DNA of 64,000 bases from Diphasiastrum complanatum. Lineage: Eukaryota > Streptophyta > Lycopodiopsida > Lycopodiales > Lycopodiaceae. The notes below the pieces were generated by a model. The model saw nothing but the letters and a program-made list of their open reading frames with translations, was not told where the DNA came from and ran no database searches. A program made the position numbers and the translations under genes. The stretch is from contig CM055115.1 of assembly GCA_029204225.1 (NCBI GenBank), forward strand, positions 9,167,466-9,231,465, in the 5' to 3' direction. Below are positions 1 through 9,657 of this stretch, one piece after another (the first letter of the stretch is position 1; every line of letters begins with the position of its first letter).

Positions 1-82
1 AAAATTGCAAAACTTCAGATGATCATAACTTTGGCTATAGGACACCAAATTGGGTGCTGCAAAGCTTAGTACAGAGGGAGAC
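1..82 (+). repeat. Distal end of a dispersed non-coding repeat
   Basis: This stretch is nearly identical to 40,747-40,828 and to 53,228-53,310, where it follows a longer shared non-coding sequence. It marks the left edge of block A as seen here; the true start lies outside the window. It has no coding signal and is fused directly to a copia reverse-transcriptase remnant, so the junction is a recombination or insertion scar. Confidence 0.7.
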
Positions 83-323
83 CAAGTGAATAAGATGCTT
101 GCTAAACAGATGTTGTCTTCCAAACTTGACATGACCGATCTGGACGAAGCTCACTTCTGTTTGGGCATTCAAATTCACAGAGACGGAGCTAGAAGTCTGA
201 TCTTTATCACTCAGCAACGGTATCTTCACAATACCCTTATCAGATACAATCTGATCAATTGTAAACTCGCTCACTCACCAATGGATTCAGGCTTGCGATT
301 ATCGAAGGGCCAATGCCAAGAAG
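83..323 (+). pseudogene. Ty1/copia reverse transcriptase / RNase H 3' remnant
   Basis: The reading frame contains copia hallmarks of the C-terminal reverse-transcriptase region: DLDEAHFCLGIQIHRD (usual form DLG-x-hydrophobic-x-hydrophobic-LGI), then ITQQRYLHNTLIRYNL and a CKLAHSPMDSGLRL stretch. The catalytic YVDD part and nearly all of RNase H are absent, so this is only a short 3' piece. It runs into a 125-bp LTR at 324 after one intact frame. The same piece recurs at 40,829-41,069 and, more degraded and inverted, near 23,432-23,700. It is a relic, not a functional gene. Confidence 0.8.
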
Positions 324-448
324 TGGTTATGGAACTTAAGACGGTTATTTCATATTTAGAACATCTACGAGGCTATATAAAGAGCATTTGTTCTCGCATA
401 TGTCTTTGAAATGGATTGAAGTGAAGTTAGTGAGTTAGTCTATTCTCA
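324..448 (+). repeat. Short (125 bp) copia LTR, 3' LTR context
   Basis: The segment begins TGGTTATGG and ends ATTCTCA. Its limits are the extent of sequence shared between copies that follow reverse transcriptase (here, 23,307-23,431, 41,070-41,194) and copies that precede gag (33,866-33,990, 37,593-37,717, 14,459-14,579, 51,604-51,724). Four of these are exactly 125 bp and two are 121 bp. A TATA box (CTATATAAAG) sits at 373-382, suitable for a U3 promoter. The TG...CA ends fit an LTR. The boundaries are inferred by eye. Confidence 0.72.
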
Positions 449-1640
449 TTTTATTGATGTGAATGATTACTCTCTCTATGCTATTTTTAAGATTATACTT
501 ATGAAGTTTTGCTCATATAGTAGAATCTCTTTATTCTTATTTAAGTGATCATTGTTATTCCATGCAATGAATGCTTGTGTGATGAGAGGGGAAGTAATGC
601 TTGTTACCATAATTGAAATACAAGTGACAAGTCCGAAATCTTAGTACATACATAAACGATGAATGGCATGTAGTTCCAACTTCTATAATTCCATTATCCA
701 AATTTCATAAAAGCAAATCACAAATTCTTATAATATCTATCAGTCTGCAACGTGTAAACAACCTAAAAGTGAAATCCTAAATTCTTCATAGTAAAGCCTG
801 AGGAGATAGGGCTGAATCATGATACCTAAAGGGCAACTAGTGATGTCTAGCATAGCCTCCTCCTAGTCACCCATGATGTAGTATAGGCTCTAGCTCAAGA
901 CCCTCATCCTCACCTTGTTGACATATTTGCTGTTCTTTGAAAGACAAATAGCACTTTGGCATGCGGTCCAACTTGAAAATGCGATGCATAGTCCGACCTA
1001 GCTAAATAAATAACGAGTACTGAGGTTAATCATGGCATTCTATTACCTAGTCATATTCCAGGCAACTCCCTTGGATCACTTTGTTGGGTTGGTATCCAAA
1101 GTGTTTTTTGATCCCATTTTTTAGCCCTCTTAGGGGTCCAGTATGCATTTACACGTTCTAGGGTACTACCTATTATGTAGCGACTAGGGTTTTGAAGGTG
1201 TCCAAATAGCATATATATAGAGATCGATAGAGAGAACACCACACATTTGATTGAGAGAGAGAGAGGGAGAGAGAGAGAGAGAGCGCGAGCGAGCGAGAGT
1301 GAGACCCCGAACGATTTGCCAAGAAGAACCTTACTTGAATGCAGACGTGTTGAATGTAAGAGACAGAGGACGGAACTCAATAAATTCATTCGAACCTCTG
1401 AGTCAGTGATAATCCGTAGCTGGGTTCGTCGACAATCTCAAGGCGAATTTTACTTCATAATTTTTTTGTCTTGACAACGTTCTCAAGCTATTTCAGAAGG
1501 TACAGCGGTAGGCCGGTAGCCTTACCTTGATTTCTGCAAAATACACAGACGGCAAAGGTTGCTTCCTTAACTCTGCCTGAAGAAACACCGCCATGCTTTT
1601 TGTAAATTCGCTGTGATCTCACGGTCATGGTGCTGCCAAT
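449..1640 (+). other. Conserved 5' flank of BYPASS1-like copy 1
   Basis: No protein-coding region is supported here. The stretch is retained in all four BYPASS1-like blocks (here; 22,171-23,306 inverted; 41,195-42,369; 63,008-64,000 inverted), so promoter and 5' UTR travelled with the gene. It carries a GA-rich microsatellite at 1,254-1,292. A start codon at 1,592 corresponds to the upstream methionine of the longer copy at 22,170, but here it meets TGA after seven codons. Confidence 0.6.
1254..1292 (+). repeat. GA microsatellite in BYPASS1-like 5' region
   Basis: A (GA)n tract with a GGGAGA interruption is followed by GCGCGAGCGAGCGAGAG. Length varies between copies: it is longer here and at 63,362-63,396, and short at about 42,000-42,013. 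GA/CT tracts in plant 5' UTRs can bind BPC/GAGA factors, but here I only see the tract. It creates spurious arginine/glutamate- and serine/leucine-rich ORFs on both strands. Confidence 0.85.
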
Positions 1641-2537
1641 ATGTCATTTCACGACAATTTGTCGTCATGTCTGCAAAAATTGGAAGAGTCAATTGGAGAT
1701 AAGTTTTTCACAGTAGACTGGATGCAGTGTGCTGTGAATATTCTCAGATCTTCTCTTGCAGTCGTTTTGGATCTAGTGGAGAAGGTTGTTTTTCCACTAA
1801 AATGCTTTAGTACTCTGATGGATGAGACAATGCGACTTATGAATGTTTATAAAGCTTTGATGACGGGTATTTCCAGATTGCAAATTTATGGGCGGGTAGT
1901 CCATATAGCGGTTGAAGCTCTTCAAGCAGGTGGGGATGACTATGATACCATAGTTCAGGCTCTAAATAATTGCCGACGAGAGATTTCCAGAATACATCAA
2001 GCAAACAAGCAACTTGTTGATGTGAAACTTGAGGCAGAGGAGGAGCTTTGGAATTTGGGTAGCAGATATGCAAAGCAATTTGATCCTTGCGCAGTAATTT
2101 ACCCCATGAAGAGCATAATTTCTTTCGTTTCAATGATTCTTCTGTTTGGATTGCTTCACATGGATAGTTCTTACTCCGCTAAACTGATTGCGATTTGTTC
2201 GACGGGCGAATGGGGTAAATCTACGTCTAATTCACATCAAAGGCTTATCGAGCAAATTGGCTTGCGGTTCAGTGAGGAAACGAAAGAGAAAATTCTTCTA
2301 AGAGAATTTGGAAACATGCAAGCTCATGTGGATAATTTTTTCATTGAATTTCAGTCATTAGGAGAACAGGTTCCGCGCTCGTTGGAATTGCGACTGTCAG
2401 ATGTTACGGAGCTTCGGCATAGCTTAAACAGTCTGAACTGTGGTTTGGAAAGTTTGGAGTGCACCGTACGTGATCTTTTTGATGACATAGTCGCGGGTAG
2501 GACAAAACTCATTTCTGCAGTAAGGAAATTTTGTTGA
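1641..2537 (+). CDS. BYPASS1-like protein, copy 1 (298 aa)
   Basis: This is an uninterrupted single-exon frame. The N-terminal half has the layout of the plant BYPASS1/BPS1 family: WMQ-x-AV near residue 30, an MDETMRLMNVYKALMTGISRL stretch around 60-85 (family equivalent: a Y/D...LLD-x-CN...I-x-RL helix), and a helical LVDVKLEAEEELW region. One hydrophobic segment (about 158-172) follows, then a helical C-terminal half. BPS1 proteins restrain a root-derived mobile signal in Arabidopsis; that role is family knowledge, not shown here. Residues C, N, N, I and V in copy 1 differ from the other three copies (Y, D, H, M, M), so this copy diverged on its own. The start at 1,641 is forced because the upstream ATG runs into a stop. 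The copy could still be a silent duplicate. Confidence 0.7.
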   Translation: MSFHDNLSSCLQKLEESIGDKFFTVDWMQCAVNILRSSLAVVLDLVEKVVFPLKCFSTLMDETMRLMNVYKALMTGISRLQIYGRVVHIAVEALQAGGDDYDTIVQALNNCRREISRIHQANKQLVDVKLEAEEELWNLGSRYAKQFDPCAVIYPMKSIISFVSMILLFGLLHMDSSYSAKLIAICSTGEWGKSTSNSHQRLIEQIGLRFSEETKEKILLREFGNMQAHVDNFFIEFQSLGEQVPRSLELRLSDVTELRHSLNSLNCGLESLECTVRDLFDDIVAGRTKLISAVRKFC

Positions 2538-3205
2538 GTGATTCTTCACTAGTTGCAAATCTAGAATGACTATCGCAAGATTATTTACTAGCTGGATATT
2601 GAGGAGTAACATGGCATCAAATTAACTGACAAAAATAGAACATCTTTTATCGTTGTTTATGTTTTTGAAAGGCAAGATAATTGAGTTCTACAATTTACTT
2701 GGTAGAGAAAATTGTAATTGTGATTGCTCTGTCTCATATGCTCGTGGCCTTTACTATGTCTCCTTTGTAGTATTACCATTGCGTCAGCATTTTGCTTAGA
2801 ATATATCTGAACGGGCACAAAGTTTTACAAGCCAAAAAGATAAGTTAATTCGTTAAGTGTCTTTCAATCAAAAGAGCATGAACAATATAATTTCATCACT
2901 ACGAGCTATAGGCATATGATCATCAATTGCAATCGTTTAAGGCAGAAGTTCAATAAACTCAAATTTGTGATTGCTCCCTGTTATACAATTCATGAAAGGA
3001 CAAACTGTTGGAATTGAAATCTTAAGTGTCCTACGATGGCAGAAATCTATCAATACAGTACTATTCAATGTTTACAGTGTACACACATCCTTGTCATAAG
3101 TACGCTATGTCATATATGCTATTCTATTTAAACGACAACAGATTTTGGGATCATAAAAACCCTTAGGCATAACTTGGTCAAATCTACAAGAGGCTTCAGT
3201 GCATA
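2538..3205 (+). other. 3' flank of BYPASS1-like copy 1, non-coding
   Basis: AT-rich sequence with no supported gene. It is shared in inverted form with 20,590-21,225, and its first about 210-235 bp with A' (to 43,503) and A'' (from 61,902). The block edges differ: A' stops matching at about 2,772 and A'' at about 2,747, while the copy at 20.6 kb continues to about 3,110. These are three different breakpoints. Confidence 0.6.
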
Positions 3206-4870
3206 GCTCTAAGTCAAGCACTGCTCGAGTTAGACAATTTGAAATCTGCTTTATAGAACTCAAAAAGCAACAACATATGAGATGTCTGTACAATGGAATC
3301 ATGGCATACATCTAACTCGAGCACTGCTCAAATTAGACACCAACTCTGTCCAGATTACACACTCATACCAATTATAGCACTGCTCGAGTTCGACAATTTG
3401 GAATCTGGTCTATACAATTAAAAAAAGCAAACTTACAACATATGTCTACAAAGCCTTCCGAGCATACCTCTAACTCGAGCACTGCTCGAGTTGGACACCA
3501 AATTTTGTCCAGATTATACCCTCTTGAAAAGGATTCATATAATACTTGTACACTAAAAAATAGTCAAATATTATATGTCTACAAAAGGCTTTAGAGCATA
3601 GCTCTAATTCGAGAACTGCTCGAGTTAGACAAATTGAAATCTGCTTTATAGAACTAAAGAAAGAAATAGCATATGATATGTCTGTACAATGGAATCATGG
3701 CATACATCTAACTCAAGCACTGCTCAAGTTAGACACCAACTTTGTCCAGATTATACAATCCTGCCAATTATAGCAAGCCTGACAAAAGAATCATAGCATA
3801 TCTAATTCAAGCACTACTTGACTTCATTTTTTTTGGAATCTAGTCTACACAACTAAAAATGCAATCCAACATCATATGTCTACAAAGCTTCAGAGAATAC
3901 CTCTAACTCGAGCACTATTCGAGTTGGACACCAAAATTTTGTCCAGATTATACACTCTTGGCAATTATAGCAAGCCTGACAAAGGAACCATGGTCAAACT
4001 TCTGTTATGAATTGATCATTACCATTATGTTAGTTTGCATACCTAACTAGAGCACTTCTCGAGTTCCACAATTTGGAATCTAGTCTACACAACTAAAAAT
4101 GCAATCCAACATCATATGTCTGCACAGGCTTCAGAGCATAGCTCCAACTTGAGCACTGCTCGAGTTACACACCAAATTTTGTCAACATTATACACTCATG
4201 ATATAGTATTAATACTTGTTCAACTAAAAGACAATCAAATATCATATGTCTACAAAAGGCTTCAGAGCACAGCTCTAACTCGAGCACTGCTCGAGTTAGA
4301 CAATTTGAAATCTACTTTATAGAGCTCAAAAAGCAATAGCATATGAGATGTCTGTACAATGGAATCATGGCATACATCTAACTCAAGCACTGCTCAAGCT
4401 AGACACCAACTTTGTCTAGATTACACACTCCTACCAATTATAGCAAGCTTGACAAAGGAATCATGGCAAACCTAACTCGAGCACTGCTCGACTTCCACAA
4501 TTTGGAATCTGGTCTACACAACTAAAAATGCAATCTAACATCATATGTCTACAAAGGCTTCAGAGAATATCTCCAAATGAAGCATTGCTCAAGTTGGACA
4601 CCAACTTTTGTCCAGATTATACCCTCCTGACAAAGGATTCATATAATACATGTAGAACTGAAAAATAGTCGAATATGATATGTCTACAAAAGGCTTCAGA
4701 GCACAGCTCTAATTCGAGCACTACTCGAGTTTGAAAATTTGTAATCTACTTTATACAACTCAAAAAGCAATTGCTAATAATATGTCTATACAATGGAATC
4801 ATGGCATGCATCTGCCTCGAACATTGCTCAAGTTAGACACCAACTTTGTCTAGCCTATACACTCTTGGCA
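3206..4870 (+). repeat. Dimeric satellite-like array built on a near-perfect palindrome
   Basis: About 16 copies of a palindromic motif, best form TAACTCGAGCA + one base + TGCTCGAGTTA (for example 4,276-4,298), occur here about every 100 bp. They alternate strictly. Type A is followed by GACAATTTGGAATCT and a CATATGTCTACAAAGGCTTC tail; type B by GACACCAACTTTGTCCAGA and a CCTGACAAAGGAATCATGG tail. The higher-order unit is therefore an A+B dimer of about 200-240 bp, repeated roughly eight times. There is no coding capacity. The array ends in a CT microsatellite and is absent from A' and A''. Confidence 0.82.
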
Positions 4871-4888
4871 ATTATAGCAAGCCTGACA

Positions 4889-4891
<3 letters not shown>

Positions 4892-4938
<47 letters not shown>
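4892..4938 (+). repeat. CT microsatellite closing the satellite array
   Basis: A (CT)n run of about 45 bp with one TTT interruption lies immediately after the last type-B unit, in place of the usual continuation after GCCTGACAAA. The microsatellite therefore replaces the end of that unit. Confidence 0.9.
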
Positions 4939-4941
<3 letters not shown>

Positions 4942-6430
4942 AGTTTTCAGAATATTGCAGATATTTCTCTGGCATTGTGAACTCTAGCAAGGCGATATTC
5001 CTCAACGCCTTGGATATCTACTCGTGAAACATTTAATTTATGACTACATTGTTTTCAAGGAATACAATATAGCAATGCGCTAATATTCAAAGGGGTAGAG
5101 GTTTTCTAAGAGATCATTTAGACACATTGCGATTGAATGGCGATTTTGATAATGCTTGCAAGAGTATGGAGTCTTTGGAAATGTGCCTACCTTACTATTG
5201 CCACTACTATTGTACCTGTATGATCTTGTCACTTTCGTTGTACCTGCATGGACTATATGAACTTGTCGCTTCATTTTTCCTAAATGAATTGTAAATGCTA
5301 ATGCTGACTTAGAAGCGTAATCTCTGATTGTGTGCCTGTATGATTTTGTCGCTTTTGTTGTTCCTGTGTAATCTGTTATTGCTAATCTTGTCTGAGCAGC
5401 GTAATCTCTAATCGTATTCTCAAATCTTTGCTAGTGAAAACCTGGAGGGAAATTCAACTAGATTACTAATCTCTAGTATAATCTCTGCTCTCTAGATTGC
5501 TAATCTCTAGTCTAATCTAAGCTCTTCCAAGAGCCACGTTTCAAAAAATTTGCAAGTCACTAGTTTCTAGTCTCTAGTAGTCTAAAATTGGGAGAACCAA
5601 AATTCAAATTTAGTCAAGGTGAGAGTTTGGCATAGAAGTCTTATACCCAGTCGTTTCTTAATTAAAACATAAATAAGACATAATTTTGCCATGTGTTTTT
5701 ACAGCTTTTGCAATGCAATTTTGTTTTGGAAACACAAAAATGCATTTGGGAATATATATGTGAGCATTGATATCTATGATTCTAGTTTCCTTTGATAATT
5801 ATTTGAAATGTCTCACATATGTTTGAGCTCTTCTATATTTCACATATTAATTATGAAGTCATGTGTGTGTTATGAGACAATATATGAAGTCTCATGTATT
5901 ACTAGTAACATATCTGATGACTAATGTCATCAAATATATTAAACAATTTGTTTAAAATGTTTGTCTTGAACGTTTTTGGTGATACTTGACATATTGTAGC
6001 CATAGCCGATTTTATATTTTTGCTCTAATCTAATGTGGTGTATAGACTCCTTGTATTTACTAATAGGATGTTGTTCCATTACCAAACTACTAGCCTTTAA
6101 ATGAACAACTCTTTGTGTGATCAAATTTGCTCTAGACTTGAATTTTTGGAGTTTGAACAAAGATTGTTGTGTTATTAAATAATTTTTTTTGTTTCCTTAA
6201 AAAACAAAAATATCTTTTAAACCCTAATCAATGAAACTACCTAATGTAGTCCCAAAAATACTAGGTTTGAAATACACAAAGTCAGAAATACTAATGGTCA
6301 TGACTCATGAGAAATTCAAATGAATGATTTCTTTATCATGTCAATAAGTTGTCATTAGAACATTGGGGGAAAAATTGGGGGAAAAATTGCATACTTGTTT
6401 TTTGGACACCTTTACTATAGTCTTAAAAAA
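4939..6430 (+). other. AT-rich intergenic sequence
   Basis: No gene is supported. Small internal repeats are visible: TGCCTGTATGATTTTGTCGC-like phrases at about 5,210-5,390 and CTAATCTCTAGT phrases at 5,460-5,590. From about 5,663 the sequence is present in inverted form in A'' (61,142-61,900). Stop-free stretches are short and lack recognisable motifs. Confidence 0.55.
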
Positions 6431-7720
6431 AATTAGATCCAGCCTACTCAAGCAGTGCTCGAGTTCTAGCCATTTCTTCTGCCCTCTCTATATGAACGCT
6501 TGTACTACAGTCTAGTCATTTTAGAACTTGAGGACTAACTCAAGTTGCAAGAGTTTTATAATGATACAAATTTATGGGTTCCTGTCTTGATTTGAAATTC
6601 CAACTTTGACATGTAACTCGAGCAATGCTCGACTTAGATACTGTTAATTGATAAGTGAAGATGCTAAACTTTATTGGTTTTGTATTTTGAGAGCGGAAGA
6701 GATGGTCAATCTTGTCTTTCTTTCCAAGAGTGTTTGACTTTGACATGGTGGGCAACCAGCTTCTACTTCTAGCTCGAGCACTGCTCGAGTTAAGACACCA
6801 ATTTAGGAAGTTTTTTTTTTTGAATTCACTAATATGGTTAAATTACTTTTTTGCACTCTTATCAAAGTATATGCAATCACCTTCTACCTCTAACCAGTGA
6901 GCACTGCTCAAGTTAGCCAAGAGATTATGTTGTTGATGTTCAATGTAGCACAAATTTCTCCATCCAACAATTGTGTTCCAACTTTGGCATGTAACTTGAG
7001 CAATGCTCAAGTTATAAACTTTTTATTGGTAAGTAAAAATATTGAAGTTTATTGGTTTTGTATTTTGAGAAGCTTTAACAGAAGTTCTAACAGTCTTATT
7101 TTTACAATGATGTTCTAGCACTGCTCGAGTTAGCCCAAATTATGTTATTGAAATTGAATGTGTCACAAGATTTGTCCAGGCACCAATTTTGATCCGACTT
7201 TGAAATGGCCGGAAACTAGCTTCTACTTCTAACTCAAGCACTACTCGAGTTAGGCAATTTTTTCGAATTTTTTTTTGGAACTCACCACTATGGAAAACCT
7301 ACAGATTTGCACTTTTATGAAAGTGGATTCAATTAGCTTTCCCCTCTAACTCGAGCATGGCTTGAGATAGCCAACATATTATGTTGTTGATGTTCAATGT
7401 AACACAAAATTTGTCCATCCGTCAAATGTGTTCCATATTTGACATGTAACTCGAGCAATGCTCGAGCTAGAAACTGTTTATTGGTAAATAAAAATACTGA
7501 ACTTTATTGGTTTCGTATTTTGAGAGCGGAAGAGGGGGTCAATCTTGTCTTCCTTTCCAGTAGTGTCCGACTTCGACATGGTGGGCAATCTGCTTCTACC
7601 TCTAACTCGAGCACTGCTCGAGTTAGCCAACAGATTATGTTGTTGATGTTCAATGTAGCACAAAATTTTTCCAATTGTGTTCCAACATTGACATGAAAGT
7701 TGAGCAATGCTCTAGTTATA
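6431..7720 (+). repeat. Second palindrome family, block A copy
   Basis: About 11 copies of the same palindromic core as at 3.2-4.9 kb lie in a different sequence context. One class is followed by TAGCCAACAGATTATGTTGTTGATG; the other (core GAGCAATGCTC) by GAAACTGTTTATTGGTAA. Examples are 6,990-7,014 (AACTTGAGCA-A-TGCTCAAGTT, perfect arms) and 7,603-7,625 (perfect 23-mer). The family is repeated in A' at 48,708-50,060 and inverted in A'' at 59,857-61,141. Short ORFs across it are shadows of the repeat. Confidence 0.8.
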
Positions 7721-8314
7721 AATTGTTTATTGGTAAGTAAAATGTTGAAGTTATTGTTTCGTATTTTCAGAAGCTTTAACAGAAGGAAGTTCTAACACTA
7801 CTATTTTTACAGTGATGGATCATTTGTAGGAATAATTGTTCCCCTTATGAGTGACATCGAGAATTTAGTAAAGATTGACAATAAGTATGAGTGACATCGA
7901 GAATTTAGTTTGACAATAAGTATAAGTGGTACTTTGAGGTTTTTGAGAATGGTTCTAAATTAGACATATTTTTCTTTGTGCTTTGGATTGATACAGGAAA
8001 CACTACGAGTTGTGGATGTGTGGTGGATATTCAAGAGGAATTTGATGATTGTGGTTCTGCATTTTTGAAAATATCTACTAAAAAGAATGAGAAATATTTT
8101 GAGATCTATGCTAGTATCGTTGATTATGATGTCGCGCTGATGGTAGCAAGCGTTTAGAAAAATCTGAACTCTTGCTACGGATAGAATTGGCTATTCACAC
8201 AAGGAGATACTTGAAGGCTTTCGAAGGGCCAAAAGCAAAATTCAAAATTATCCTAGTTTTCTTGGGTCGGAAAGAAATGTTCCAAAAAAAAAGTCCAGAC
8301 AATGAACTAAAGAA
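7721..8314 (+). other. Upstream region of the DGQHT ORF with broken coding-like sequence
   Basis: Between about 7,980 and 8,158 a frame reads VVDIQEEFDDCGSAFLKIST and continues to IVDYDVALMVASV before a stop. It looks like degraded coding sequence, perhaps an upstream exon of the ORF at 8,315, but I cannot assign it. A direct tandem repeat of about 40 bp (ATGAGTGACATCGAGAATTTAGT) lies at 7,848-7,910. The region is conserved in A' (50,160-50,670) and A'' (59,260-59,740). Confidence 0.45.
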
Positions 8315-8971
8315 GTGGAAGGGACAAGTACTACGGAGAGACATAATCACCATGAATCACCTGCAAATATGACTTTAGTGGTTACAATAGTGGACGCAAT
8401 TCCACCTAGGAGTTTTCAACCACCTTCACAAAAAGAGCAAAAGAGCAGGAAAAATGGTGTCAAAGAAAAGAAGGATGTTTTGATTGAAGTTGTCTCAAAA
8501 AAATCAAAGGCCTCAAAATCATGCGATGAAGATGCACTTGCAAAAACAAATATGAGATTGGATGCCTTTAAGAAGTTGTATCCTCTGGGTATACAAACTG
8601 AGATTCAAATTGATGTAACCAAGTGTGAGCTTCTCCCAGTGCAATATAACTGTAGGCCTTTCAATGGAGATTATTGTGATGCGTTGCAGAGATTGTTGTT
8701 TAACACTATTGGGGTGAAGTTGCCCCCAGTAGATGTGATCCCATTTTATTCAAAAACTGGGGAGTTTGTAGAGGTGTTCGACAGCAAAATTTTAAAGGAC
8801 AAGGCAGTACAGATAAAATTTTATGTTGTGGATGGACAACATACAATACAAGTGGCAATCTTTCACTTGGTTCCAACAAGGATGAACGCATTGAAGACAT
8901 TTGAAGTGAAGAAAACTCAAATGATGAACAATAAATGTTGTTACACACTTTCAATAGGATCCAATAATTGA
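8315..8971 (+). CDS. Hypothetical protein with a DGQHT motif (218 aa)
   Basis: An open frame of 218 codons. Residues about 35-70 are lysine/serine-rich and probably disordered. The second half is ordered-looking: a KCELLPVQYNCRPFNGDYCDAL stretch, then PVDVIPFYSKTGEF, and KFYVVDGQHTIQVAIFHLVP near residues 165-185. The YVVDGQHT pattern resembles the DGQHR signature of ParB/DndB-type domains and of related uncharacterised eukaryotic proteins; that link is by motif only. The frame stops at 8,971 exactly where a copia leader begins, so the C-terminus is probably truncated or replaced. Of the three copies only this one is open; the others (50,673; 58,601) carry stops. Confidence 0.5.
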   Translation: MEGTSTTERHNHHESPANMTLVVTIVDAIPPRSFQPPSQKEQKSRKNGVKEKKDVLIEVVSKKSKASKSCDEDALAKTNMRLDAFKKLYPLGIQTEIQIDVTKCELLPVQYNCRPFNGDYCDALQRLLFNTIGVKLPPVDVIPFYSKTGEFVEVFDSKILKDKAVQIKFYVVDGQHTIQVAIFHLVPTRMNALKTFEVKKTQMMNNKCCYTLSIGSNN

Positions 8972-9644
8972 GTACTATCTCCTCCTATGAAAGATCTTAC
9001 AACAATTTGTGAATTGATTATCACTAGCTACTCAAATCTCTCTAAAACAAGACCTATTTCACATCAAATGATGGAGTATAGGCAAAGTTAGGATCTAACA
9101 CTCTTAGCACGTGTGAAATACACTAAGAAACCAAATTTGACTCAAATACAATGATATTGCATGAAACAAAATGGCTAAGATCTCAAAACAGTGCCTAGAT
9201 CACATATAGATGAGATTGGCAAGCATACAACTGTGATTTTGGATCAACCAAGCAATCTCTTGACCCAACCAAATGTGTCCACCTAGGTCTAGGTGCCCTA
9301 CCTAACCCTCTTCAAAAGCTTATAACTTTTGATTGGCTCAACCAAATGGAATGAAACTGATTGCAACAGAAACTAGACAAAAATAGCTTCAAAACAAGCT
9401 ATCAAGCAAGATAAATAGATCAAACATGAGAGAGAACTTCCAAACTGAAATTGGATGTTCCTCACACGTGTCTGAGCACCTGATTCCGTACAGTACCAGG
9501 TCAGACCCAATCAATGTCCTTTTGATCTCTTTTGATCCAAGATTGAACAAGATAGCTAGGAAAATGGGCCTTGACAACTTCTAGCTCAAGATTGATGAAA
9601 ATTTTTTCACTTAGATGGATCAAAATGCATGGTAACCTTAGGTA
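8972..9644 (-). other. Copia 5' leader remnant (untranslated)
   Basis: Reading the minus strand from the primer-binding site at 9,657 leftwards, this is an AT-rich leader without a sizeable frame. It ends abruptly at the DGQHT ORF, so the element has lost gag and pol. The inverted copy is 57,928-58,600. Confidence 0.5.
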
Positions 9645-9657
9645 GGCTCTGATACCA
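9645..9657 (-). promoter_or_regulatory. Primer-binding site, initiator tRNA-Met type
   Basis: The minus strand reads TGGTATCAGAGCC directly after an LTR ending TTCAACA. This is the standard plant copia/gypsy priming site for minus-strand DNA synthesis. The A'' counterpart (57,915-57,927) carries one change (GAGTC). Confidence 0.88.

Noticed and set aside
1051-1474. 112- and 75-codon frames around the GA tract, also at 22.3, 41.9 and 63.4 kb
   Set aside because: Low-complexity shadows of the BYPASS1-like 5' flank; they change length with the microsatellite and have no domain.
1837-2133. 98-codon minus frame conserved in all four BYPASS1-like copies
   Set aside because: Antisense to the helical coding region; conserved only because the sense gene is duplicated.
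3206-4870. CRISPR-like array (palindromic repeats with regular spacing)
   Set aside because: Spacers are themselves repeated and about 80 bp long, repeats vary, and the surroundings are a plant genome.
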